NCBI GenBank assembly: GCA_033398695.1 | Contig: CM065802.1 | Location: 77,424,096 to 77,488,095, forward strand | Direction: 5' to 3' | DNA: 64,000 nucleotides | Source of the DNA: Orobanche coerulescens | Taxonomy: Eukaryota > Streptophyta > Magnoliopsida > Lamiales > Orobanchaceae | Shown: one piece after another, positions 20,990 through 32,003 of the stretch | Layout of the letters: every line of letters begins with the position of its first letter | Position numbering within the stretch: position 1 is the first letter of the stretch | Position numbers and translations under genes: made by a program | The notes under the pieces: model-generated | The model's database searches: none | The model's input: the letters and a program-made list of their open reading frames with translations, nothing else | Told to the model about the DNA's origin: nothing

Positions 20990-22120
20990 TCCATTGAGAG
21001 TAAATAAATACCCGGATGTCGACTTAGAGTCGTCATTGTCTCCTTGAAAATCGAGAATCGGTGAATCCAATCACCTTCGATTCTCCACCACCATAAGTAA
21101 GAACTAAATCTCTAGTTCTTCTTAAGTACTTAATAATGTTCTTTACGGCGGTCAATGTTCCCTTCCGGGTTTGCTTGAAATCGACTTACCATACTCACGG
21201 CGTAGGCTAAGTCTGGTCTCGTACACAACATAGCGTACATGAGGCTACCCACTTTGCCGAGGCATAGGGTACCTTACTCATCTCTCTCTTGTCTTCCTCA
21301 CTTTGAGGACACATTTTCGTGGTGAGATGAATTCCATGTCGCATGGGAAGGAACCCTCTTTTAGATTCATCCATCTTGAATCTTCTCAGATTTTATCGAT
21401 ATAAAGTGCTTGGGAAAGTCCTATCATTCTTCGTGGTCTATCTCTGTAAAGACGGATCCCTAGAATATAGGAAGCTTCTCCCAAGTCTTTCATGGAGAAC
21501 GTTTTAGAAAGCCAAGCTTTCACGGTCTTTGAGCATTGCTACGTTATTTCCTATAAGCGAATATCATCTACATATAGTACTAAGAACGCAATGTTGCTCC
21601 CATCGACCTTTTTGTAAACACGGTTCCTCCTCATTTCGTTCAAGTCAAAATCCTTAAGCGCCGTCAAATCGAAGGTTCCAACTCAGAAGCTTGCTTGAGA
21701 CCATAAATGGCTCGTTACGGCTTACACTTTATGAATATTAGCTTTGGACACAAAACCTTTAGGTACATTCCATATAGATTTCCTCCTCGAGGTATCCATT
21801 TAGAAAAGCCGTTTTGACATCCATTTGCCATATTTCATAATCATAATAAGCGACAATGGCAAGCATCATGCGAATCGACTTTATCATAGCTACGGGCGAA
21901 GGTATCATGATAATCGATTCCTTCCCTTTGGTATAACCCTTTGCCACAAGTCGGCCTTATAGGCATCAACCTTGCCATCCCCATCGGTCTTTCTCTTATA
22001 GATCCATTTATTTCCAATAGTCCTCATGCCGGTTGGAAGATCTACTAGAGTCCGGACGATTGGTATGCATCGAGTCTATCTCGGCTTCCATTGCTTCTTT
22101 CCATTTATCGAGTCTACATC
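20990..22120 (-). pseudogene. T7b copia reverse transcriptase remnant
   Basis: Open piece 21947-21759 gives MAKGYTKGKE, SPVAMIKSIRMMLAIVAYYDYEIWQMDVKTAFLNGYLEEEIYME, with the first catalytic Asp in QMDVKTAF. The Asp pair appears as LVLYVDDI at about 21550-21575, in another frame. Several shifts; the palm-thumb region to 21000 has only fragments. Confidence 0.8.
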
Positions 22121-23230
22121 CACTATCGCTTGGTCATAGGTGACAGTGGGTTTTCCTTTGCTATCGGGTGTGTCGTGGAGACCCGGTTCCTCGACATGTG
22201 TATAGCCATACCTCTCGAGTAAGTGAGATACCCTATCGGACCTTGAAGTGGAGGTTGTGTTACAATAGGTTCGGTTCTTGATCCCGATCGGATGTCTCCT
22301 TAGGAGTTTCATTATGCTCTTCCAAAGAGATATTTCTACGAGCCACCTTCCTGAATGAATTCATCCTCAAGGAAGTGCGCTTGTAATGCCACAACGACCC
22401 TATGGTCTTCTAGCATGTAGAATAGATAACCCATCGAGTCCTCTGGGTATCCTATGAAACGTCCTTTTATGGACCTCGCTTCGGTTGTCCACCTTAGCCT
22501 TTTTGACATAATGGACATCCCAGATCCTTATGTGATTAAGGCTTGGTTTCTTACCCTTCCACATCTCATGCGGAGTGATAGGAACAGATTTGGAAGGACA
22601 TCTATTTAGGATATAGGTAGCGGTTAGTAAGGCATACCCCCACGGGTAAATAGGTAAATCGGTGTAATTTAACATGGAGCGAACCATGTCCAACAAAGTC
22701 CGATTTCTCCTTTACGAAACACCATTTAAGCGTGGGGTTCTGGAGGCGTGAATTGTGAAACTATTCCATGTTCCTTAAGGAACTCATCAAACTCGGTGCT
22801 CATATATTCGCCACCTCGGTCCGACCGAAGTGCTTTGATATGACATCCAGTTTGTTTTTCAACTAGGGCCTTAAATTCTTTGAATTTAGCAAAGGCTTGA
22901 TTTAAGTTTCATTAAGTACACAATCCTATACCTAGTATGATCATCTGTGAGCGTTATGAAATATTGATATCCGTCTCGGGCTACTTCTAAAGCACCACAA
23001 ACATCGGTATGCACCAATCCAAGTTTATCGGCCCTTTCAAAAGTCCTGTGAAGGGGAACTTAGTCATTTTGCCTCTAAGGCAAGATTCACAAGTTGGATA
23101 GGGTTCTACACCCAATGGACTTAAAAGTCCATCTTTCTCCATTTTCGAACCTTGGTCGACCAACATGACCAAGTCTAAGGTGCCATTTAAGAGCTTGATT
23201 AGTATCTTGCCTACCACGTTTCCTAGTTAT
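22121..23230 (-). pseudogene. T7b copia integrase remnant
   Basis: The pre-integrase zinc region reads DGLLSPLGVEPYPTCESCLRGKMTKFPFTG (23125-23030). A piece of the core is at 22696-22400: MLDMVRSMLNYTDLPIYPWGYALLTATYILNRCPSKSV and TPHEMWKGKKPSLNHIRIW. The C-terminal part follows (RSIKGRFIGYPEDSMGYLFY, 22480-22420). The middle of the core is present only in shifted frames. Confidence 0.82.
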
Positions 23231-23289
23231 AGTGTTCACTTTGTTTTATTTTGCATGTTCGGATGATATAAACCATTCAACAATGTAGT

Positions 23290-23900
23290 TATTCCAACCA
23301 ATTTATTTGAAAATAAATTTTACAACCGCCATTGCCAATGAAGAAACAAAATCCTTTCGGTCCAAGACTGGAATGGATACAATGTTTTATGCCCCTTGGG
23401 CAAAACAAGTACTTCATCTAATGTCAAATAAACCGATTCTAAACCCGGAAGGATTGATCAATATCGGTTTCCTCGACACTTTGTCCGCTTCCAAGTGATC
23501 ATTATTTCCCGACTTCAAGTTTTCTACTTCGTTCAGATCCCGATTCATAGTACAAATGTGAGAAGTGGCATCCGAATCCGAGAATCCATGAAGCGAGAAT
23601 ATACGATGGCGGAACAATTAGTTTCAAAAACAAAAGTTCCGTGCACTGATGCGCCATTAATCTTGGGACAAGTTCTTCGCGATGTGACTCACCGCATTCA
23701 AGGCATTTGTCCGTAGGTTTTGGACCGCCTACCTTTTGAACCTTTCGGGCCTTGCCCTTTCCTTTGCACCCCTTTCTTGGGTTTGTCTTGCTCGTAGGTC
23801 TTTTTCTTCTTGTTCTTGGACCTCTTAGGCCGGAAGAAATCACAAGAGCAGCCTCTCTCGGTTTAGTCTTCATGTTAGACGGTGCCGTCACGGTTTATTC
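23290..23900 (-). pseudogene. T7b protease and nucleocapsid remnant
   Basis: The knuckle reads CLECGESH then breaks, so C-x2-C-x4-H-x4-C is not complete. The protease site reads DSDATSHICTMN near 23570, where the family has DSGA; the key Gly appears changed to Asp. A Lys/Arg-rich stretch precedes it. T2 keeps the intact versions, which makes the losses clear. Confidence 0.75.
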
Positions 23901-23946
23901 ATTAGCCCGGCTAATGTGCATGTAATTTCATTACGGTTGAAATTCA

Positions 23947-24445
23947 TTACAAATGCGTGAAAGAGTCGTAGAGATTGAAGGATGAGATCAATTTGAAGGA
24001 TAAATCCATATTAAAGTTGAGCACCTCGAGCCTCTCAATCATAGAGATCATCTTAAGGACGTGGTCTCCCACTTTCTCCCCTTCTTTCATCCTAGCACCG
24101 AACAACCGCTTTGATATCTCATATCTAGCGATCTCATGCTCTCCATAAAGTTCATCAAGTGTGCGAGAATCGCCTGGCGAAGTCATTTTCTCGTGCGCTC
24201 TCTGCACTCATTAGTCATTGAGCCCATCATAAAACCACGAACTAGCACATCATCCTTGACCGATTTTTCATGGACGTCAATGTCTTCCCGATTACCCCTA
24301 GTCCGGATTGGAGTCGGTGGAATGTCCGCCTCCAAGACGTATCCCGAACTCCATCACGAGTACAATCATCGATTCCGCAGATCAACAAAGTTAGGGCCGA
24401 TTAGGAGATTCTTTTCAAGTAGTATTGCAAGTGGGTTTTAGCCAT
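23947..24445 (-). pseudogene. gag: T7b copia gag remnant
   Basis: The start ATG is most likely at 24445 (MAKTHLQYYLK), matching the T2 gag start (MNTLAILLEKN). The frame breaks within 15 codons. The later piece 24207-23947 has QRAHEKMTSPGDSRTLDELYGEHEIARYEISKRLFGARMKEGEKVGDHVLKMISMIERLE, which is capsid UBN2/retrotransposon-gag type. Confidence 0.78.
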
Positions 24446-24659
24446 TTTAGAGATTCAATTTCGTTTTCGCAAAGATTTAGACAAGATTAAATTAGTGACT
24501 TGTTTAATTATGACCGAGTATAGAACTTAAGGGCTTGTATAATTCTTGTCTCGGCTCCCACTAATTTTATCTAATTATACACTCCCATATTATAATCCGA
24601 AATCATGGTTAGATCGACTTCTTAGTGGTGATCAAGTTCTTTACAAATTTTAACGACGC

Positions 24660-24860
24660 AACCTATCGGGTTTCTTGCCAATTAATTTACGTAAAGTGGT
24701 GTCTAACACCAACCCGTCGACGGATGATTTGATCTTCTTTTACCCCTAGTCTTCATGCCCTCAACCTATCAGGTTTCTTGGCAATCCAGACTATCTAAGT
24801 TGTTGACCATCAACGTCTATCAGTTTGACTATTGAATCTCACCCGGCAACCTATCAGGTT
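24660..24860 (-). repeat. T7b leader inverted-repeat triplet
   Basis: AACCTATCAGGTT (arms AACCT/AGGTT, loop ATC) at 24763-24775 and 24848-24860, and AACCTATCGGGTT at 24660-24672. Each is followed by TCT and spaced 85-103 bp apart. Confidence 0.85.
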
Positions 24861-25854
24861 TCTAGGGGCGAAATTTATCACCAACCGAAGGCATCTAATG
24901 CACTCAAGAATTTTTTAACCTCTACCAAATGTACTACTCCGATAACTCGGAAGCATAGCACACCAGCTCGGGTATCAATTTTCTACGAGTTTGATGGAGG
25001 GTAGGAAACCTCGTAACCTTTTTCAAACTTAGTCTGTTTGTAGTCGGGAGAATTTCGCGATTAATGTTACACTTTGCACATTAATTCAATTATATGCGCG
25101 TTTGTATGTTTGTCAATCATTCAAAATGAAAAACAGAAAATAGTAACCTAGTTACTACCAACATATAGCTCATGGACCTAATTCCTAAGTACTGGGCCAA
25201 GCGAATGACCCAATAAATAAAAAAAATACAGTCTTCGATTCTTCGTCTTCTCGGTCGGTTGTCTTCGGTCTTCGTCATACCCAAAATAATACTTACATCA
25301 TTGAAAAAATGCATCCTATACAAATTTTCTAGTAAAAATAAATAGGCTCAAAACGGCCTTTACAACCCAATCGAATCGAACAAATCAAAAACTAAGTCCA
25401 CGAGCTATATCACCATCACATAAGGATTCCATACAACATGTAATGGCAACGAAATTAAACAATTAATTTTAATATAAATTAATCTAATTAATCTATAAAA
25501 TTAATCTATTCAATTTCTACTATATTAATCCAATTAATATAATGTGGCATTAAAATTAAATAATCAATTAATATATTAATCCAATCAATATAAAATTAAT
25601 CTATTCAATTTTAATGGTATTAATCAAATTAATACTAATAATCATCATTTTAATTCGTTCGAAGTAATCCGGCCAAAAATAATATTCTCGTTTAATTTAT
25701 TTCCCTTAACTCAAAAATATTCCAAATATTAATTTAGTCAAATTAAAATCCAATTTAAATTTTGGGAAATAATTACAACAAAATATAAACTTAAAACGAG
25801 TCCGGATAATCGGTTTTAGGCCCGGCCGCCCGATTCAAAATCGGGCCAAAAATC

Positions 25855-26005
25855 CAGTCGCTGGCGAGCCACTGCAGCGGTGGTGATCATTCTCGACCCC
25901 TTGGCGAGCACTCTCGGCCTGGCCGAGTCATGGCCGAGCACGCTCGGCGGCACAGCGGACGGCCAGCGATCTTTGCGGCACCGCTTGCCCGGCCGTTTCT
26001 TCGTT
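25855..26005. repeat. T7b leader GC-rich palindromes
   Basis: Several GCCGAG/CTCGGC arms, for example GCCGAGCACGCTCGGC near 25930-25946 and CTCGGCCTGGCCGAG near 25913-25927. Located ~150-300 bp after the primer site. Confidence 0.7.
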
Positions 26006-26140
26006 TTTCGGCCGTTTCCAAAAACGTGATGATACAACGAACAATTTAAAATTTAAAATTATTCCAAATATGATTCTAAATCATAAACATCATCCAATAA
26101 CATTCAAAATGCACAAATAATCGTATATACGATATCATTG

Positions 26141-26159
26141 ACCTCGCTCCGATACCCTT
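26141..26159 (-). promoter_or_regulatory. T7b primer-binding site
   Basis: On the - strand AAGGGTATCGGAGC follows the LTR end ATCCCAACA. GGTATCGGAGC resembles the initiator-Met site TGGTATCAGAGC with one or two changes. Confidence 0.65.
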
Positions 26160-28005
26160 TGTTGGGATTAGAAAATAAAAGCGAAATACGCGTGGAAATA
26201 AAAACGAATCCCAAACAGGATCGATCAAGTAACGTATATACGAAAAATTAATACGAAGATACAAAGGTAAAGATTCATACCCTTGAAGCCTTTGAAATAA
26301 ATCTTCGTAAAGTGTAGACGATGATCACGATCCCGTCCCGAACACGAAATCCCTTCGTTCCAAGCACCGAAAATTCGAAGCCTCTACTTTACACGCGTCG
26401 GAAGTTGCCCGGAAAAATCTACAACACTCCGTTCTATGAAGAACACGGCTAGGAAGTATTGTAGGAATTTTTTCTCTTAATTTTCTTACTTCTTTTCACC
26501 TCAAAGATGAACAATATGAAGAAGAAAAAATTTTTCTCTCTCCTCACTTGAAGAACTCACGGCCAGCAGCTCCAATTTTTGCAAGTGTGTGTGTATCTCT
26601 TACTTCATCAAGAGTTGGTTATATATATAATATATAACAACTCATCATAATGAATAAAAATAATGTGAGAGGAATCTCAAACATTATTAAGATGACTTTA
26701 CAACAAACACAACATGCAAAATGTAATGGCCATGTGAGGTGGGGTTGGCCTATAAGGAAGCTTCCTAGAAACGAGCCGAGTCACTCGGCTCGTGTACCGG
26801 ACGTTCGTCAAACGACTCCGTTAAATACACTCCTTTTAATCATCAATGTATTTATATTAATTAATTAATCTAATTAATTAATTATATCAAATACAAATAT
26901 ATTTCTCTAAGAAATATAATTTATGAATTAAATTAATTACCCAGTAACTTAATTTTAATTCATGAGACATTTTTGATTTATCGATAAATCATAATTAGAT
27001 ATCGATATCTAATTAATTAGAGAGATAATAAATTCACATTTATCCGTCAACGCTCCTAATGCGCGACTCGTAGGTCCGTCTCGGCCGGCATTGGGAGGAA
27101 CCAATGAGTGCGGGCACTTAGCCGACTAGCGGGCACCTGTAAACCCACCGAGAACGAATGAAGAGATCATTCCGGAACCATTATGTCGTGAATACTATAC
27201 GTATAGACCCTTCATCGGATGTCCCGGTCAAGTCTTGGTCACGGTAAAGTCAAACCCTCTGTTGACTAAACTCTATACATGTGTTAATGAAAATCAAGAC
27301 CGATTGATTAATAGTGTATCTAATACGACTATATCGAATGCTTTGGCCAAAGACTTATGATCTTATTTGCCATTAACCATATAGGACATTCGCCGCTCAC
27401 TAACAGAGATAGAATCCTTTCTTGGCGTACGGTAAAGGCGCTACTGCCCGTATAGTCCGCACTTGAGGTCGACTCGGCAATTAAGCAAATGAGTCTAACT
27501 ACTCTAATGACAAACTAACGTCACAGCACATCTTCTACCGAACCCTCAAGTCAAAGGTCCACGTATACTATCACAACCTTTCGATTCGTCATCGACTCTC
27601 CAAGAGTGAATACCGTGTGATCGAATCGAGTATGAGTCGTGTTCGAGTATCTTGGCCCCACCAATATACTTATAACTATGCTATCAAGACGTGCACACGT
27701 CTAGCATCGATTATACAAGTCATATTAAAACTTAATGCCCATTTTAAGTTTATTGACTTGCGAACAATTTACGTAAATAAACTTTAAACACTTCCAGTAC
27801 ATTTTCTCTTATCCCATAACGAGAATGGAATGTTCGATTTATTTACATGGACTTCACTTCAATGTTTACCAAGTCAAGAATGCAATTGAAATACAATAAA
27901 CAGTGAATGAATCGTATTGCCTTTTTATTAATTATTCCATAATTACAAGTATAATGCCCTTACTCTCTCATCCCCTGAGTGGCATTCGAGGGCATATTCC
28001 TAACA
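26160..28005 (-). repeat. T7b 5' LTR (1846 bp, at the right)
   Basis: Pairs with 18721-20581. Differences are mainly short gaps (for example GCGGGCAGCACTTAGCC against GCGGGCACTTAGCC near 27115) besides scattered substitutions. The TATA-like run is at 26618-26639. Confidence 0.92.
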
Positions 28006-28118
28006 ATTCTATAGTGATGATGATTGATCATTGTCGTGATGGTTTTGAGATATTTTGGGTTGAACGGTATGTTTGTTTGTTTTATGACGGATTGCAAGTT
28101 TCGAGGACGAAACTTATT

Positions 28119-28133
28119 TTAAGTGGTGTAGAA
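28119..28133 (+). promoter_or_regulatory. T6 degenerate polypurine tract (unit 1)
   Basis: TTAAGTGGTGTAGAA before the LTR start; the same text stands at 34268-34282. Compared with T5 (TTAGAGGGGGAGAA), pyrimidines interrupt the G run. Confidence 0.7.
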
Positions 28134-31100
28134 TGTAATATCCGGAATTTCTACTACTGATGTTTAATATTATTTTATCCGAGTTATGTTGTACAGCGTG
28201 GAATCTGTACAGTATGGATAAAATAATGAAGGACTGAGATGTCAGTATTGGTATAATTGTTGTATTTGGTCGACAATTGTATTTAAGAATATTATTGGAT
28301 TCAGTGTTTGTGTTCAGTGTGTCTTATGTTCGTTTTTGGTATGTCGAGATGTTGGACAAGAATAGCTGAAATTGGCTAAGTGTAACATTATTAGCGCACG
28401 CTAATAATCATGAGTAGCGCACGCTATCGTGCAGGTTTAGCGCACGCTACGGATATAAGATAACGCACGCTAATGCAGTCCGATCGGAAGGAATCTACGC
28501 GTAGACCAGGCCACTTTCGGCGCACGTTCTGATAAGTCAACGGATGTTGTAATGTAGTGTTAGCGCACGCTAATGCATGTTGATTAGCGCACGCTAACTG
28601 TATATCGGTCAACAGGAAATCTTGGCTTTATTAGTTGCTTTCCGCATGTGGGGTCACGAGCATCTTCGTGGTAGATGTAGACTGTAGCAAGTCAACTGGT
28701 ATTAGCGCACGCTAAATGTAAGGACTTGCGTACGCTAGACAGTGTAAGTTCCGTACGCTAATGCATGGGCATTACGTACGTAAGCACATGTACGAAGCCA
28801 GACAGTAGCCTCTGGACTGCGATAACGCACGCTAACAAAGTCAGTTAGCGCACGCTAAGGCTGTTGCGCACGCTAAACATAAGGTTTAGCGCACGCTAGT
28901 AATATACTTTATAAAAAGGGACAGAAGGGTGTTATGAAGCATTTCGTCTATTCCTTCCTTGCAACCGAGAGAGAGAGTTTTTAGAGAGAAGTTTGAGGTC
29001 CCAAACACTGAGAGATGATAGTCTTTAACAAAGATTAATCTGAGGAACATGGATTAAAGTCTTGTTCTTTAAATTATTGATGATTCTTGGAATGAAGTTG
29101 ATTTGTCTCCTTCATCGTTCGTCTATACAAGGTAATAGTTCTTCACTTTTGGATTTCGTTTGGATTGATTATTGATGATCTTGAGTTGATGATAATCATA
29201 TATTCGAGTTGATGAGCATGATAACGAGTTGGATTACCGTACTAAGTTAGTGTGTTATCAATATATGAGTATTGATATGTTTCGTATGGTTTTGGAAGGA
29301 ATTCAAGAGATATGTTGATGTAATTCCCTTCTTCAATTCGTATTTTTGATGTTTTGTCGTTGGTTACTTCGTATGGTGATGATTATGGTGGTGCTATTGT
29401 GATTCTTGAAGTTATATGAATTGTATGTCGAAGAACATGATGAATAAGGATTTTTAGATGTTAGAACACATCGGATTTTGTCATTTTATGGATCATGAAC
29501 GTGAATTCGGATAATTCGTGTTCTTGAAGAACTATTGAATTATATATGTCATGATTGTTATGAATAAGAACTGGAATTGGTAAGGTTACGGATGACTTTG
29601 GAATATGATTATTCATGATAATAACCGGTAAATTGTTCTATGAAGTTACCAAATATGAACAAGAAGGAATCTTTTTGATTTGTGTTTACAGATAAAAGTT
29701 GGAATCGAATATGTTATGAAATCCTTAATATCGAGATGAGTTGATCATTGATATGATGGAAGTGTTAAGACGATGCCTGGAATGCATGCCACTGCACAGC
29801 ATTAGCGCACGCTAAGCTTACTAGCTAGCGCACGCTAACGGGAGCAATTTAGCGCACGCTACGTTATGCGTTTAACGTGCGCTAAATAGGCAGTCAGTGC
29901 AGTATTTTCGTGTTTTGATTATGAATTCGTGATGGTTTGATTTGGTTTGTTCTGACTGCGTTTATTCGAGGTTTTTGTTGAACCGTTGAGTTCGATTGGT
30001 TAGTTTTGTTGGTTGTTGATTGTTATCGGATATGTGTTATTTGATTACTTCGATAGGTTGAGATTATTGATCGGTGATTATAACCGGATGTTGCGGTCAT
30101 GTTCGAGTATGTCCATTGTATTGCTTTTGATCGGGGCTGAGGAGCTCGTAGACATATGCAATGTGTTCGGTAGCAGCTTCGTGGTATCGGTATCGAGGCA
30201 AGTTATTACTTGCTAAGTTATAATGTTTAATGAATGATTTCAGTTTCATTTCGTTTATAATGCATATAACGATGATTATTATTGTGAACTCTGGGTATTT
30301 GGATTGGATATCGTTCTTCCGATTCTGGCAGTTAAATCATAATGTACATGATTTATTTCGGTTATTGGTATATTTGGGTATCGATGATACATTGTGATAA
30401 AGATGAGGATTCGAGTATTTGTGGTTCATGATATGTTTGGATCGTCGAGCGTTGTGGATAATCGTCGATGATGATTGGACATCGAGGTTGTTCCCGAAGG
30501 ACTCGGGGCAAGTATTCCATATTGATTATGGTTTAGTGTTATTTATTTTGGTCTCTTACATTTTCTTTCATGTTGTTGAACATGGAGTCGTCCTAGTAAA
30601 TTGTCATGTTGTCGTGCATGTTATGTTGTTCATGTTGATGAACGTGTTGATTTGCATATGTGTATGCATATTGTGTTGTTTATGTTGTGTAAATAATTCG
30701 ATGGGATTATGAGGATCTATGCTGAGGGCGCTGGATCGAATGTCCACCATGCGTTGGTTCGACGGGATCATCATGGGGATCTATGCTGAGGGCGCTGGAT
30801 CGTTGGACAGGTTTTCCACCATGCGTTGGTTCAACGGGATCATCATGGGGATCTATGCTGAGGGCGCTGGATCGTTGGATTACCAGTATTGTGTTGATGA
30901 AATCTTGTGAATTTGCATCATTGATTTTATCATGTGTTGTTATTCACATGTGTATTGTTGGTTATCCACCTTATGATGATCTGATAGGATCATCAAAGGG
31001 ATCTATGCTGAGGGCGCTGGATCGTCGGATTTCAATTGAGTATACATCATTGTTATTGTTGTGAGCATATTGACGTAGTCATATGAGTATGCATTTGTAG

Positions 31101-32003
31101 GTCTTGTGTTAGGACCGTGTCCGTATGGCATTGATCTGATCTCGGATTAGACTGATATGATTGTCGTGGCACATCATATCTCGAGGTATGTTCCGTATTT
31201 CCTTGGTATTTGTCTTTGATGGACAATCGGTTATCGTCTTGGGATTTGATGATGTTATTCGATGGATCGTATTGGTCAGAAATGGTATATTTCCGTATCG
31301 TGAGTTGATGATGATAGTTTGAGAATCTTGAGTATTGTTTGAGGTACAATACAGATATTATGTTCGAGTTTATTGGTTAATCGATTCCGAGATGCGAACT
31401 GTGATAATGATTATTCTGATGAGAATTACTCGAGTAAGTAAAGTTATGACGGTAAGATTACGTTGGTCGTATTCTTATGTTGTATTCTCATTGGTATGTA
31501 ATTATTAATGTATTGTGACGGTTATCATTGTTGGATATTATGGCTGACCCCGTCGTGGGATTTCTTTTTAGGTTCTTGGAGTATCGAGCTTGTAGCGGTC
31601 GTGAAGAGATGAGCTTCCCGGAGGATACTGGCTAGGACGTGTTTTGTGCTTTGAGTTTCTTGATTGGTTCTTGTATTCCGCTGCTAGAGTATCTTTATGG
31701 TTGGTCTTTTTCCGCTGCGTGAGTATTTTGAAGTGCTCTTTCGGTATCTGGTAACTGAGATTACTTTGGAAATCGTTTTCTAAACTTTTGTGTGTCGGCT
31801 GTTTGGCCTTGCGATTTCAAATGAGTTTTTACGACGGTTTTTGTTAAATGGATTTTATAAACCTTTGTGCATTTTTAAGGATAGTACCGTTGTTGGCCTC
31901 TTGGGCATTTGTAAATGTTTGCGAAAAATTCTTTTAGCCTTGTGGGTTCCATCTCGGGGCCCACGGCGCTATAATATTTCCGGTTAAATCTGGGGGTGTT
32001 ACA
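28134..32003 (+). repeat. T6 LTR copy 2 (central, 3870 bp, intact)
   Basis: TGTAATATCCGG...GGGTGTTACA. It serves both as right LTR of unit 1 and left LTR of unit 2. It carries the palindrome cluster 28390-28899, TATA at 28908, the second palindrome group 29800-29886 and the minisatellite 30703-30880. It gives the uninterrupted reading of the T7a target (TTTCGTATGGTTTTGG near 29280), so it is an empty-site control. Confidence 0.92.

Larger units (their letters stand above)
24446..26140 (-). other. T7b long 5' leader (about 1.7 kb, non-coding)
   Basis: Between primer site and gag. On the - strand it has a GC-rich palindromic block (26005-25855), an AT-rich block of TTAATC/AATTAAT repeats (25650-25440), then three inverted repeats AACCTATC(A/G)GGTT at 24848-24860, 24763-24775 and 24660-24672. 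T2 has the same order. The 73-codon and 68-codon frames here have no family features. Confidence 0.78.
18721..28005 (-). mobile_element. T7b: Ty1/copia retrotransposon
   Basis: Flanked by ATTCT (18716-18720, 28006-28010). LTRs 18721-20581 and 26160-28005. On the - strand, from 26159 downward: primer site, long leader, gag, protease, integrase, reverse transcriptase, RNase H, polypurine tract. Integrase before reverse transcriptase is the copia order. Related to T2 by gag, pre-integrase and leader. Heavily decayed. Confidence 0.92.
16565..28133 (+). other. T6 internal region 1 (non-coding, split by T7b)
   Basis: Real T6 sequence is 16565-18720 plus 28011-28133 (2279 bp). It holds the primer-binding site, a long AT-rich leader-like stretch, a perfect inverted repeat at 18373-18398 (arms GAATTTATCA/TGATAAATTC) and a polypurine-like end. 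I see no gag or pol blocks on either strand. Minus-strand ORFs of ~150 codons recur in region 2 only because the DNA is duplicated. Confidence 0.85.
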
